64,000 nt of DNA from Paenibacillus uliginis N3/975 (GCF_900177425.1 NZ_LT840184.1:3946263-4010262), one strand, 5' to 3'. Positions 34,242-43,108 are shown, numbered from the stretch's first letter. Translations and numbers: made by a program. Notes: a model not told the origin generated them from the letters alone.

Positions 34242-34856
34242 ATGAAAAAATGGATTACTCCAGTTGTATATATCCTCGCACTTTATCTCGCGTTTACATA
34301 TAGAGACGAAATTTTTGACTGGCTAAAGACCAACGATTCCATGCCTCTGCTCTTTGTTCTGACCACCCTCCTCGCCCTGTTCCCCATCCTCCCCTACAAA
34401 GCGGTAATCGGCGTATTGGGGTATACCTGTGGGACTTTATCGGGGGCTTCAATTGCCTGGCTGGGAACGACTACCGCCGCCGTGATCATTTATGCAGCAG
34501 CCGCTTCCGTTTACCGCGAACCAGGAAGAAGGTTCCTGGCTAAATTCCGCTATCTGGACTCGTTTACTTCCGCCGTGGAGAGGCATCCTTTTAAAGCTAT
34601 CGTTATTGCACGTCTTATGCCGATTGTTCCACAGATGGCAGTAAACGTATATGCCGGCGTCGCATCCATCCCTTTCTGGATTTACACGACTGCCTCAGGA
34701 CTCGGAAAAATACCCGCTATTCTGATCTACGCCTATCTTGGAAGCAGCCTTGCTAATAATCCGCTACAGTTTGCCATCATCGCAGCAATTATGATGGCTG
34801 TGTCCGTTATCGGTTTCGTGGCATATCGAATGAAACACCGCAAAAACAGCATCTGA
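34242..34856 (+). CDS. TVP38/TMEM64 (DedA-like) membrane protein
   Basis: A 204-residue integral membrane protein of the SNARE-associated/VTT family. Five or six TM helices. Family features: LFPILPYKAVIGVLGYTCG (about 46-64) and IVIARLMPIVPQMAVNVYAG (about 122-141), the re-entrant proline-containing hairpins. The start is the ATG at 34242 with AAAGGA six nt upstream; an in-frame ATG at 34224 lies further from any ribosome binding site. Relatives are lipid scramblases or flippases. A specific substrate cannot be inferred. Monocistronic. Confidence 0.86.
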   Translation: MKKWITPVVYILALYLAFTYRDEIFDWLKTNDSMPLLFVLTTLLALFPILPYKAVIGVLGYTCGTLSGASIAWLGTTTAAVIIYAAAASVYREPGRRFLAKFRYLDSFTSAVERHPFKAIVIARLMPIVPQMAVNVYAGVASIPFWIYTTASGLGKIPAILIYAYLGSSLANNPLQFAIIAAIMMAVSVIGFVAYRMKHRKNSI

Positions 34857-34932
34857 TGTTTTTTTGGATACAAGGGTAAAATGATTTATAATGAGATTTG
34901 CAATGACTTCACCCTGACTATGGAGGGATATC

Positions 34933-35901
34933 ATGAATAATACACAATCAAACACAACAGAGCTGGCCACGTTTGCAGGAGGATGTTTCTGGTGCATGGT
35001 CTCTCCTTTTGAAGAAATGCCCGGCATTCTCAAGGTCGTCTCCGGCTACACCGGCGGCCATACGAAAAATCCGACTTACGAAGAGGTTTGCTCAGATACA
35101 ACGGGTCATTATGAAGCCATACAAATAACGTTTAACCCTCAAATTTTCCCCTATGAGAAACTGCTAGAGCTCTTCTGGCAACAGATCGATCCGACAGACG
35201 CTGGCGGACAGTTTCACGATCGGGGCACTTCATACCGTACAGCCATCTTCTATCACACAGAGGAGCAGCAGCGTCAGGCTGAAGCATCCAAGCAAACTCT
35301 ACAGGCAAGCGGCCGGTTTGATAGACCTATAGTGACGGCAATCATTCCAGCAAGTGAATTTTATGAGGCTGAAGAGTACCATCAGGGCTACCATAAGAAA
35401 AATCCGTCTCATTACAAACGATACCGCAAAGGATCGGGACGTGAGGATTTTATCGAAACGCACTGGTCATCAGTTAAAGACAAACATAAACTGAAGAACC
35501 GCCTGACACCTCTTCAATATGAAGTAACACAGAACAACGCAACCGAACCTCCTTTCCAAAATGATTTTTGGGATCATCATGGCGAAGGGATTTATGTGGA
35601 CATCGTATCTGGCGAGCCACTCTTCAGTTCCCTGGACAAATACGATTCCGGTTGCGGCTGGCCAAGTTTTACCCGTCCGATACGGGAGTACAATGTTAAA
35701 GAAAAGACAGATCTAACCCATATGATGGTGCGTACCGAGGTCCGCAGCAAGCAGGGCGATTCCCACCTCGGACACGTCTTTGAGGACGGCCCTGGTCCGA
35801 ACGGCCTCCGTTACTGCATCAACTCAGCCGCTCTGCGCTTTGTACCTAAAGAAGATATGGCAGGCGAAGGATACAGCGAATATTTGCGGCTGTTCCAATA
35901 A
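34933..35901 (+). CDS. msrAB: peptide methionine sulfoxide reductase MsrA-MsrB fusion
   Basis: A 322-residue two-domain repair enzyme. MsrA (about 1-160) has the catalytic motif AGGCFWCMVSPFE at residues about 15-27 and later HQGYHKKNP. MsrB (about 175-315) has the core YDSGCGWPSFTRP and the catalytic Cys in RYCINSAALRF (about 295). The zinc CxxC pairs found in many MsrB are absent, so this is the zinc-free type. GGAGG lies 6 nt before the ATG. It reduces both stereoisomers of oxidised methionine with thioredoxin. A terminator follows. Confidence 0.96.
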   Translation: MNNTQSNTTELATFAGGCFWCMVSPFEEMPGILKVVSGYTGGHTKNPTYEEVCSDTTGHYEAIQITFNPQIFPYEKLLELFWQQIDPTDAGGQFHDRGTSYRTAIFYHTEEQQRQAEASKQTLQASGRFDRPIVTAIIPASEFYEAEEYHQGYHKKNPSHYKRYRKGSGREDFIETHWSSVKDKHKLKNRLTPLQYEVTQNNATEPPFQNDFWDHHGEGIYVDIVSGEPLFSSLDKYDSGCGWPSFTRPIREYNVKEKTDLTHMMVRTEVRSKQGDSHLGHVFEDGPGPNGLRYCINSAALRFVPKEDMAGEGYSEYLRLFQ

Positions 35902-35928
35902 AAAAACATCAAGAGGTTCACTGCACAT

Positions 35929-35963
35929 AAAAAAGCTCGCCCTGATCCAGGCGAGCTTTTCGT
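35929..35963. terminator. bidirectional terminator between msrAB and the YitT-type gene
   Basis: AAAAGCTCGCC and GGCGAGCTTTT form an 11-bp perfect stem with an 8-nt loop, with A/T tracts on both sides. Confidence 0.88.
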
Positions 35964-35971
35964 ATTAATAA

Positions 35972-36652
35972 TTAACGGCCTCCAACAGAATGCTGTGCAG
36001 TTGGAGCAACCTGATTGCGTGTAACTCGTGCCGTTTTCGGTTTCTTCTCCACGCCATACGTAGCCGTTATAGTAATCATCTGTCCAGCAATGGACACGGC
36101 AAGAATCGTATACAGCGTTTCAACCAGCGGCAGATAGAACAGCGAGAGCAGAAGCACGACGGCGTCCATTAAGAAAAATACCGTCCCTACCTTTAGTCCG
36201 CTCCTTTCACTAATCAATACGGATATGGCATCATCCCCACCCGTTGCTCCGCCGTAGCGAAGAACGATCCCCGCTCCAAATCCGGTAAGCAGACCAGAAA
36301 GTACAGCGGCTGCTAACAAGTTATGGTTAAGATCAATAACCAAAGGAGAATAACGTTCCATAAGTGCATAAAAGAATGAAAACATGCCAGCGGCAATCAT
36401 TGTGTTGATAATAAATTTATGGCCTTTTAAGAACCAGGCGATAATCAGCACTGGTATGTCCAAAAGAATCATACTAAGCGCTGGAGGTATATCTAAAATA
36501 TACTTGCCCAGCAGCGCCAGCCCCACAAATCCGCCTTCCGATAAATGGTTCTGAAAATTAATGTGATAATAGGTAAATGCGAGTAAAAACGTTCCAAACA
36601 ACATAGCTAACATCGTGTGCATCATCATAATGATGTCTTTTCTTGTCCTCAT
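35972..36652 (-). CDS. YitT/YczE-type membrane protein
   Basis: A 226-residue membrane protein with five or six TM helices. The family core GGFVGLALLGKYILDIPPA lies at about 40-58, and RYGGATGGDDAISVLISERS at about 131-150, the conserved GG.TGG..I loop of the DUF161/YitT family. It lacks the C-terminal DUF2179 domain usual for full YitT proteins, ending instead in a basic tail. AGGGAG lies 5-6 nt before the ATG. Function of the family is unknown. It is preceded by a long untranslated leader with hairpins. Confidence 0.8.
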   Translation of the reverse strand: MRTRKDIIMMMHTMLAMLFGTFLLAFTYYHINFQNHLSEGGFVGLALLGKYILDIPPALSMILLDIPVLIIAWFLKGHKFIINTMIAAGMFSFFYALMERYSPLVIDLNHNLLAAAVLSGLLTGFGAGIVLRYGGATGGDDAISVLISERSGLKVGTVFFLMDAVVLLLSLFYLPLVETLYTILAVSIAGQMITITATYGVEKKPKTARVTRNQVAPTAQHSVGGR

Positions 36653-37005
36653 ACAGGCTCCCTCTAGTCGTAGTAGATTGGTCAGACATAGTCCAACCTC
36701 TACGGAAAGGTAACCTTGAGGAGTTCATCCTTCGCATCAAAGCTTCCTTCCTTTCGCAGAGACTGTCCTTGTCTTTAGACGTCCGACTTCGCTCTACGAA
36801 GGAAGCTATGTGTATGAGAGATCATAACGTTTCCAAATCGTCCTTTGGGGATTCGTCCTTCGGGGACACATGGTATCCTGATCCTTTCTTGTTTAGTTAA
36901 TTTGTTATAGATAGACTGAACTAGAGAAGAAACTCACCGGTGAAATCTCCTTCCGTTCAATCTGTGCTAAATATATTATAACACATTTACGATGTTAACT
37001 AAACA
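36653..37005 (-). promoter_or_regulatory. long structured leader of the YitT-type gene with possible leader peptide
   Basis: A minus-strand promoter-like TATAAT lies near 36980, about 330 nt before the start codon. The leader contains a GTG mini-ORF of 10 codons (36937-36905) with AAGGAG nine nt upstream, two imperfect 15-nt direct repeats (CCCCGAAGGACGAAT and CCCCAAAGGACGATT, near 36840-36870), a large hairpin (36741-36807, AGCTTCC/GGAAGCT ends) and a second hairpin (36669-36704, CGTAG/CTACG ends). No known riboswitch class was recognised. No convincing gene lies in this interval. Confidence 0.45.
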
Positions 37006-37104
37006 GCTTACTTGAAAAAAATGGCAATCATCCAGGTTGTTGTGAATTTACTCATTGCCAACTTATTAGATTCATGTATATGTTCACGATTCTGAAATAT
37101 GCCC

Positions 37105-37148
37105 TGTGATCAAAATCACCATCCCTCCTCTCCCACACTGCCTATAAT
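37105..37148 (+). promoter_or_regulatory. hmp promoter with Fnr-type box
   Basis: TGTGATCAAAATCACC (37105-37120) matches TGTGA-N6-TCACA except for the last base. TATAAT lies at 37143-37148. The likely start near 37155 puts the box centre about 42 nt upstream, the class II activator position. Other redox or nitric-oxide regulators could use similar sites. Confidence 0.65.
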
Positions 37149-37195
37149 TATATGAGAAAAGTCACACGATACTTTTGGAAGAGAGGGATATTGAC

Positions 37196-38401
37196 ATGTT
37201 AGACCCACATACCATTGAAATCATCAAGTCCACAGTTCCCGTTCTGGAAGTCCATGGGAAGGCAATTACCACCGTTTTTTACCAAAAACTATTTCGACAT
37301 CATCCTGAGCTCTTAAATATTTTTAACCATGCAAACCAGCGTCAAGGCAAACAGCCAACCGCCCTTGCGGGTGCTGTCTATGCTGCCGCCGCCAATATCG
37401 ACCGTCTGGAAAATATACTGCCTGTCGTCAAGCAAATCGGAGAAAAGCACCGCGCCTTGAACATCCTTCCAGAGCATTATCCAATCGTTGGTGAAACACT
37501 GCTCGCCGCCATCAAAGACGTACTTGGTGATGCTGCCACACCCGAGATTATGGATGCATGGGGTAAGGCCTACCAGATTATAGCCGACGTGTTTATTAGT
37601 GTGGAAGCAGATATGTACAACACTGCTGAAGCTGCGCCGGGCGGGTGGAGAGGCTACCGGAACTTCATCATCGACCGTAAAGTGGAAGAAAGCCGTGTCA
37701 TCACTTCCTTCTACTTAAAACCCGAAGACGGGCAAGCAATTTCCCAGTATGAACCAGGACAGTATATTACATTGCGGGTGAAGCCTGAAGGCGAGCAATA
37801 TACGCATATCCGGCACTATACCCTTTCTGCAGCCCCGGGACAACCTTATTACAAAATCAGTGTCAAGCGTGAAGACGCCGCAGAAGACAAACCTGCCGGA
37901 ATCGTATCGAGCTGGCTTCACAGCCATGCTGAGCCCGGCACAGTAGTGGAGCTTAGCGCACCTGCCGGGTCCTTTACGCTGGATCAGACCGATGAACATC
38001 CCCTTGTGCTCATTAGCGGAGGCGTTGGTCTAACTCCAATGGTAAGTATGCTTGAAGCAGTCCTTTCTACTCAGCCACAACGCCCTGTAACCTATATTCA
38101 TTCCGCTATTGACGGCAGCCATCATGCCATGAAGGAACATGTCGAAAAACTGGCCTCCACCCATAAACAGTTGAACTCCTATGTTATCTACGAACGTCCA
38201 CTGGAGGGAGAAGCCTGCCATAAAACGGGATACATCGATCTTTCCTTCCTTCGCGACACGGTCGATCCGATGTCCGATTGCTATTTCTGCGGACCCGTGC
38301 CATTTATGTCTTCGGTACAGCAGAATCTCAAGGCTCTCGGACTGCCAGACGAACGGATTCATTATGAATTTTTCGGCCCTGCAGCATCTTTGGAAGCTTA
38401 A
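37196..38401 (+). CDS. hmp: flavohaemoglobin, nitric oxide dioxygenase
   Basis: A 401-residue cytoplasmic enzyme oxidising nitric oxide to nitrate with NAD(P)H. The globin domain (about 1-135) starts MLDPHTIEIIKSTVPVLEVHG, with the proximal His in IGEKHRALNI (about residue 85). The FAD-binding part (about 150-260) has RHYTLSAAPG, and the NAD-binding part (about 265-400) has ISGGVGLTPMVSM and CGPVPFM. The start is the ATG at 37196, eight nt after AGAGGG; the TTG seven codons upstream lies within the ribosome binding site. Its Fnr-type promoter ties it to nitrite metabolism, which produces nitric oxide. Confidence 0.96.
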   Translation: MLDPHTIEIIKSTVPVLEVHGKAITTVFYQKLFRHHPELLNIFNHANQRQGKQPTALAGAVYAAAANIDRLENILPVVKQIGEKHRALNILPEHYPIVGETLLAAIKDVLGDAATPEIMDAWGKAYQIIADVFISVEADMYNTAEAAPGGWRGYRNFIIDRKVEESRVITSFYLKPEDGQAISQYEPGQYITLRVKPEGEQYTHIRHYTLSAAPGQPYYKISVKREDAAEDKPAGIVSSWLHSHAEPGTVVELSAPAGSFTLDQTDEHPLVLISGGVGLTPMVSMLEAVLSTQPQRPVTYIHSAIDGSHHAMKEHVEKLASTHKQLNSYVIYERPLEGEACHKTGYIDLSFLRDTVDPMSDCYFCGPVPFMSSVQQNLKALGLPDERIHYEFFGPAASLEA

Positions 38402-38407
38402 ACTGGC

Positions 38408-38800
38408 CTATTCGTGGTCCGGTGCCACAAGCTCTACCTTGATCCGATCAGGATCTTCGAAAAACACGGCATAATGGCCTGGACCACCAGCATTGGGATA
38501 CTTGTCCTCATACAGGACAGCTATCCCTTTTCTTTTTAATTCTGACGCCATATCATCCACCTGCTGACGGGATGTTGCATGAAATGCCAGATGATTCAGG
38601 CCCGTTCTGCGCCGATGGTAAGGATGGGAAAGAAAACGTTCCTCTGTCTGCACAAATACAAGATAGGTAGCTCCTTGTTTCCAGCTAATGCCGCTGTCCC
38701 ACTCCTGATATGGATGATAGCCCAGTTCTGTAAGTAGCCACCCCCAAAACTCCCGACTCCGATTCAAATCACTTATATTTATCTCCACATGATGCAGCAA
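38408..38800 (-). CDS. VOC-superfamily (glyoxalase/dioxygenase-like) protein
   Basis: A 130-residue protein with the paired beta-alpha-beta-beta-beta fold. Metal-ligand positions seen are LHHVEINISD (His near 4), LNHLAFHA (His near 70) and the closing FFEDPDRIKVELV (Glu near 125). It is convergent with hmp, 6 nt apart. Members include fosfomycin-resistance and glyoxalase-type enzymes; the sequence does not separate these. Confidence 0.85.
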   Translation of the reverse strand: MLHHVEINISDLNRSREFWGWLLTELGYHPYQEWDSGISWKQGATYLVFVQTEERFLSHPYHRRRTGLNHLAFHATSRQQVDDMASELKRKGIAVLYEDKYPNAGGPGHYAVFFEDPDRIKVELVAPDHE

Positions 38801-38822
38801 GAAACATTCCTCCTGATTTTTC

Positions 38823-39323
38823 TTAATGCTGTCCTCTTAACAGCCGATTCACGGTCTCACGCCGCACCCCGATCAACTGACCGATCTCTTCCTGTGTAAG
38901 CAGTTCGGTCAGATGCAATCCTTGTGAATAATCATCGAGCCATTTAATCAACAGCTCCAGCCGCTCAGCGGGAGTGCCTACCGTCAGGTGATCCAGGCGC
39001 TGCTGCATGAACCTCACCTTCTCTTGTAAAAGTCTTGCCACTTCCAGCGGCCTGTCTGGGTTCTCCTTCAACTCGCGGTACCATTCTTTTGCCGAGATGA
39101 TCTCGATTTCGCTGCGGATGACCGCTGTGGCTGTACCATGTGTTTCCTTTGGGCTGATGAGTGAGTGATGCGGAACTGTCTCACCCGGATACAAAATGTT
39201 GAACAGCACGATATTCCCGTTCTCATGCAGCCTTGTTACCTTAAACAATCCGCTTTTGATGTGATATAAAAATTCACCGCTATCCCCTTGATGGAACAAA
39301 ACTTCCCCTTTGTGCAAAATCAC
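38823..39323 (-). CDS. short Crp/Fnr-family regulator
   Basis: A 166-residue regulator. The cyclic-nucleotide-binding-like domain starts abruptly (ILHKGEVLFHQGDSGEFLYH), missing about 20-30 N-terminal residues usual for the family. The C-terminal helix-turn-helix LTQEEIGQLIGVRRETVNRL ends the protein a few residues later, so the usual wing is also missing. The start is the GTG at 39323, with AGGGAG eight nt upstream; a GTG three codons earlier abuts the ribosome binding site. It has no Cys cluster, so oxygen sensing as in Fnr is unlikely. The target is unknown. Confidence 0.8.
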   Translation of the reverse strand: MILHKGEVLFHQGDSGEFLYHIKSGLFKVTRLHENGNIVLFNILYPGETVPHHSLISPKETHGTATAVIRSEIEIISAKEWYRELKENPDRPLEVARLLQEKVRFMQQRLDHLTVGTPAERLELLIKWLDDYSQGLHLTELLTQEEIGQLIGVRRETVNRLLRGQH

Positions 39324-39507
39324 TAATATCACTCCCTGCTATCTGAATCAGATCCCTCTGCATGCCGCAAGCGGACACATATTTGTCATTATAACAAAAA
39401 GAAGACGAGTTCCGGCCCCAAAATTTTTTTGGCTTGCCAGAGTTATAAACGTCGTTTAACATGAGTAATGTATAAGAACATGTGTTTCTATATTGTAAGG
39501 AAGTGAC

Positions 39508-39894
39508 ATGATGAAAAGCCCCCTCCTCCCTCCAGTTCCGACGGAAGAAGATGATCTGCTTGTCAGATCCTATGTGGTACACGGCATTATGCTGAAAATG
39601 CTGAGACGGGACATCGATACCCTTCATACACTTTCCCTGAAAATGCCCACACTTTATATCCGTAGCCTCGGCCTCATTGAAAAGGAAACCTCCAGAAATC
39701 TCTGGTCTGTCCGCCAAAGGCTTCGCGTTCACGGTATCCGGATCTCGGAAGAAACTCGTAAATCTGGAGGAATTGAAGCCGTGTTTATGTGCCGTGGCTA
39801 TCACCGGACTCTATGGTTATCATGGGAACTTATCCAGAAAGAAGCCATGAACAGGCTTCATCGGTATTCAGGTTCAAATTTGGCGGCATACTAG
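39508..39894 (+). CDS. unrecognised 128-residue basic protein
   Basis: A soluble protein with two adjacent ATG codons (39508, 39511) after AAGGAAG. Leu- and Arg-rich, probably helical: VRSYVVHGIMLKMLRRDIDT (about 19-38), then LWSVRQRLRVHGIRISEETR (about 65-84) and a C-terminal part with RGYHRTLWLSW. No metal-binding or catalytic motif is visible. It lies divergently to the Crp-like gene and just upstream of the YhgE/Pip gene, with which it may be co-transcribed (41 nt gap). No function is assigned. Confidence 0.65.
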   Translation: MMKSPLLPPVPTEEDDLLVRSYVVHGIMLKMLRRDIDTLHTLSLKMPTLYIRSLGLIEKETSRNLWSVRQRLRVHGIRISEETRKSGGIEAVFMCRGYHRTLWLSWELIQKEAMNRLHRYSGSNLAAY

Positions 39895-39934
39895 CCTAAA
39901 CGGACTTGAAAGAGAGGGATGTGTCATTCGGAAT

Positions 39935-42076
39935 ATGATCCGTATCTACCTCACCGACCTCAAAAACATAACGACAAATTGGGCTACCGCCATATTGATT
40001 ATAGGTCTCGCCGTGCTGCCTTCGCTCTACGCCTGGTTTAATATTGCATCCTCATGGGATCCATACAGCCAAACCTCCGGTTTATCCATCTCGGTAGCCA
40101 ATTTGGATGCAGGTACGACGCTTCACGGCACGCCGATCAACGCAGGGCAAGAAATTATACGTTCACTCCAGAACAACCACAGTCTGGGGTGGCGGTTTAC
40201 AGATCAAGAATCGGCTATAAAAGGTGTACAACACGGTGATGATTATGCCGCCATTGTTATTCCTGAGGATTTCTCGGCACGGATCGGCACCGTACTTACG
40301 GACGAACCGGTAAAAGCGGAAATTCTATATTATACGAACGAAAAAATAAATGCAGTCGCTCCAAAGGTCACAGCTAAAGGAGCGTCCAGCATTGTTGAAG
40401 AGGTCAGCAAAAATTTTATTAAAACAGCTGACGGGACTATCTTCCAAATGTTCAATGAACTTGGGATCGAGCTGGAAAATGAACTCCCAACGATTAAAAA
40501 GGTTGAGAGTTTAGTGTTTCGCATCGAGAATCATTTTCCAGAGCTAAACAGGGCCTTGGAAACCGCCATAACGGATATGCAAACCGCCAGCAAACTGGTC
40601 GCCCAATCAAAAAAGACACTGCCAGTGCTGGAGGAGATGGGCCGCAGCGGTCAGGAGGCGGCAGGGGCTCTTGCCGGATTTGCCAAACAGGCATCCGAAG
40701 CGTCCGTGTCGCTTGAGCCGCGTGTAAAGCAGGACCTTGCTGTTCTGAATGAAGCTGCAACCTCCGTTCAGCAGGCAATAGCCCTCGCAGAGCAGTCCGG
40801 GATTTCTCCTGAGGAAGCTCAGGCTCGCTTGAAAGAGGTTGGGACACGCGCCGGGGAAGCCGCAATAGTGGCGAAACGGCTGTCCGAATTGTTCCAACAG
40901 CTGGATTCAGCTATACCGGGCACCGGCGCGGCCGCTGCGGGCGCCGATCTAAAACGTATCAGCGAGCGATGGGCTTCGCTTCAAGAAGGAATTCAGGCCG
41001 CCATTACGGCCATAGGAGAAGATGGTGAAGCTGGAGCAGATCAGCTCACTAGATTAAAGCAGCTGGCAGATGATGCAGCCAAATTGTCAGGTAGGCTGCT
41101 AAGTCGCTATGATAGCGAGATCGGCCCCCGGATTTCTGCAGGTCTGGAACGGGCGGGGAAGACAGCTCAGACTGTCCAAACCGAGCTAAACCAGGCTTTA
41201 AAGGCACTCCCTGATGTAAACCAAATTCTCCAGCATGCAGAAACCGGCCTTGCCGCAGGTGGAAAAGAAGCAATTGCCGTACAGAACCGTCTTCCAGAAG
41301 CCGAGCAGCAAATTTCCAAACTCGCAGACGGGTTCCGCAAGCTGGAGCAAGAAGGGGAGCTCGGGGAGATTATCAGTTTGCTCAAGAACAATTTCGAGAA
41401 GGAAAGCCAATTCTTTGCGGAGCCGGTGGTACTTAAAGAAAACCGGTTGTACCCGATTCCGAACTACGGCTCAGCCATGTCTCCCTTTTTCACGACCTTA
41501 TCACTGTGGGTCGGGGCACTACTACTCGTTTCACTGCTAAGCGTGGAGGTGCATCATGAAGAGGCTGCGTTCGGAAGCACAGCAGTATATTTTGGCCGCT
41601 TTCTCACCTTCTTGTCCATCGCAGTCTGTCAGGCGCTGTTCGTCACGCTCGGTGACCTGTTTCTTCTGGGAACCTATGTCGTTAATCCCACCTGGTTTGT
41701 GTTGTTTGCTGTTGTAATCAGCTCGGTATTCATGCTGATCGTATACACGCTCGTATCCGTCTTCGGCAATGTAGGCAAGGCGATGGCGATCGTATTGCTT
41801 GTGCTTCAGCTGGCAGGCGCGGGAGGAACGTTCCCCATTCAGATGACTCCCGCCTTCTTTCAGGCTCTTCATCCCTTCCTTCCCTTTACCTATGCCATCA
41901 GCATGATGCGCGAAGCGGTCGGGGGCATTTTGTGGGACATTGTATATCGCGACTTACTCATCCTGCTCGTCTTTGCGGTCGCGGCACTCGCCATCGGTAT
42001 CGGACTGAAGAAACCTATAAACCGCGCGGGGAACCGTCTGGTGCGGAAAGCCAGAGAATCAAGGCTAATTCATTGA
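39935..42076 (+). CDS. YhgE/Pip-family membrane protein
   Basis: A 713-residue membrane protein. An N-terminal TM helix (about 17-35, ILIIGLAVLPSLYAWFNIAS) precedes a long extracytoplasmic region of about 470 residues that is rich in predicted coiled coil and Ala. A C-terminal block of five or six TM helices (about 510-705) resembles ABC-2 permeases. This is the layout of YhgE and phage infection protein Pip. The family is linked to phage adsorption and to type VII-associated export in other Firmicutes, but neither role is shown here. The region between TM blocks holds no repeats. A terminator follows. Confidence 0.87.
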   Translation: MIRIYLTDLKNITTNWATAILIIGLAVLPSLYAWFNIASSWDPYSQTSGLSISVANLDAGTTLHGTPINAGQEIIRSLQNNHSLGWRFTDQESAIKGVQHGDDYAAIVIPEDFSARIGTVLTDEPVKAEILYYTNEKINAVAPKVTAKGASSIVEEVSKNFIKTADGTIFQMFNELGIELENELPTIKKVESLVFRIENHFPELNRALETAITDMQTASKLVAQSKKTLPVLEEMGRSGQEAAGALAGFAKQASEASVSLEPRVKQDLAVLNEAATSVQQAIALAEQSGISPEEAQARLKEVGTRAGEAAIVAKRLSELFQQLDSAIPGTGAAAAGADLKRISERWASLQEGIQAAITAIGEDGEAGADQLTRLKQLADDAAKLSGRLLSRYDSEIGPRISAGLERAGKTAQTVQTELNQALKALPDVNQILQHAETGLAAGGKEAIAVQNRLPEAEQQISKLADGFRKLEQEGELGEIISLLKNNFEKESQFFAEPVVLKENRLYPIPNYGSAMSPFFTTLSLWVGALLLVSLLSVEVHHEEAAFGSTAVYFGRFLTFLSIAVCQALFVTLGDLFLLGTYVVNPTWFVLFAVVISSVFMLIVYTLVSVFGNVGKAMAIVLLVLQLAGAGGTFPIQMTPAFFQALHPFLPFTYAISMMREAVGGILWDIVYRDLLILLVFAVAALAIGIGLKKPINRAGNRLVRKARESRLIH

Positions 42077-42119
42077 TCCCGCTGAGAACCATTTACTTCA
42101 TCTAAGCGCTACTCAGAAA

Positions 42120-42162
42120 AATAACAGCCGTTCCCCATCTGTATCGGGAAACGGCTGTTTAC
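42120..42162. terminator. bidirectional terminator between the YhgE/Pip gene and the exopolysaccharide operon
   Basis: AACAGCCGTT and AACGGCTGTT arms, extended by CCC/GGG, with A/T tracts on both sides, at the convergent gene ends. Confidence 0.85.
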
Positions 42163-42202
42163 CATAAAGTGTCTGCTTTTCACTCTGAATCCTGTTCATC
42201 CA

Positions 42203-43108
42203 TTATCGATTGTCGTTCTCGTTCGTCATAGCAGTTGTTTTGCGGTGCCATGCCTGATAATGATGAACAGCAAGGCCGGCAAAAGACGGATGTTCCGTCC
42301 CTAATGCAGCCGCACGGTGCGCTTCGTTCTTCATCACCTTTGCACTTTTACCGTGGAAAGTTAGATGATCTCCTTCTTTCGTATCTGTCAGTTCCATACC
42401 GATCCAAACGGATTTGCCCAGCTCATCCGCCTGCTCCAGCTCTTCGCGGGACAATTCATACATCTTCTCCCCATCGTCCCGGTAAGACATGACCGCAACA
42501 GCATCACTCTGTTCCAGCATCCAACGGCTGAAATTGCCTGAACCTTCAGGCCCTGGTATCGAATCCAGCCAAAAAGGAACCGCAGCGCTAATCTCCAGCC
42601 CCTGGCGTCTTGCTTCCTGCACCCATGACTCCATATTCCTGCTCCATTCCCTGACGACCTGCTCCTGTTCACGTTCCCAGCGTCTTAAGACATAGGGCTC
42701 AACATCCAGCTGAACACCTTGAAAGCGTTCCTCCGGCTTCGACTCCATATTATATTCTTCAAGCCAGGACATTAATTTCCCCCCTTCTTCACGCTGATCA
42801 GCATACGCCCAGTCAGGTGCCCCGCCCAAGGCATGTACAGCAATATTCGCCTCATGTGCAGAACGGACAAATCGGCGGTAATCTTCCGTAGGCACACTCT
42901 CTTGAATTTGCAGAAAAATGGTAGTGACTCCTTCTCTTCCGCTGAAATCCAGAATCTCTTCAGATTCACTGCGAATGATAGCAGCGTCCCACAGCCATGT
43001 CGCTTTATCTTGTTTCACAGGTGCTGATGGAAGAAGAAAGAGGAGCAGCAAAAGACAGATGATCACGGCGGTGATGTAAAACTTGGCTTTTGCGGATAAA
43101 CGCCTCAT
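42203..43108 (-). CDS. membrane-anchored TIM-barrel protein, possible glycoside hydrolase (EPS operon gene 6)
   Basis: A 301-residue protein with a single N-terminal TM helix (about 9-27, ITAVIICLLLLLFLLP) and a (beta/alpha)-type extracytoplasmic domain. GVQLDVEPYVL at about 127-137 resembles the D.E catalytic strand of several TIM-barrel glycosidases. AVMSYRDDG (about 208-216) and SVWIGMELTD (about 235-244) could be further barrel strands. GGAGGAGAGG precedes the ATG. It is the last gene of the exopolysaccharide operon, 20 nt after the dehydrogenase gene. It may trim or release polymer outside the membrane. The family could not be named. Confidence 0.7.
   Translation of the reverse strand: MRRLSAKAKFYITAVIICLLLLLFLLPSAPVKQDKATWLWDAAIIRSESEEILDFSGREGVTTIFLQIQESVPTEDYRRFVRSAHEANIAVHALGGAPDWAYADQREEGGKLMSWLEEYNMESKPEERFQGVQLDVEPYVLRRWEREQEQVVREWSRNMESWVQEARRQGLEISAAVPFWLDSIPGPEGSGNFSRWMLEQSDAVAVMSYRDDGEKMYELSREELEQADELGKSVWIGMELTDTKEGDHLTFHGKSAKVMKNEAHRAAALGTEHPSFAGLAVHHYQAWHRKTTAMTNENDNR

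Noticed and set aside
36558..36740. 60-codon minus-strand frame overlapping the YitT-type gene start
   Set aside because: No good ribosome binding site, and it overlaps hairpins and a better supported gene.
39280..39804. 174-codon minus-strand frame
   Set aside because: Antisense to the 128-residue gene at 39508 and overlapping the Crp-like gene start; no ribosome binding site.
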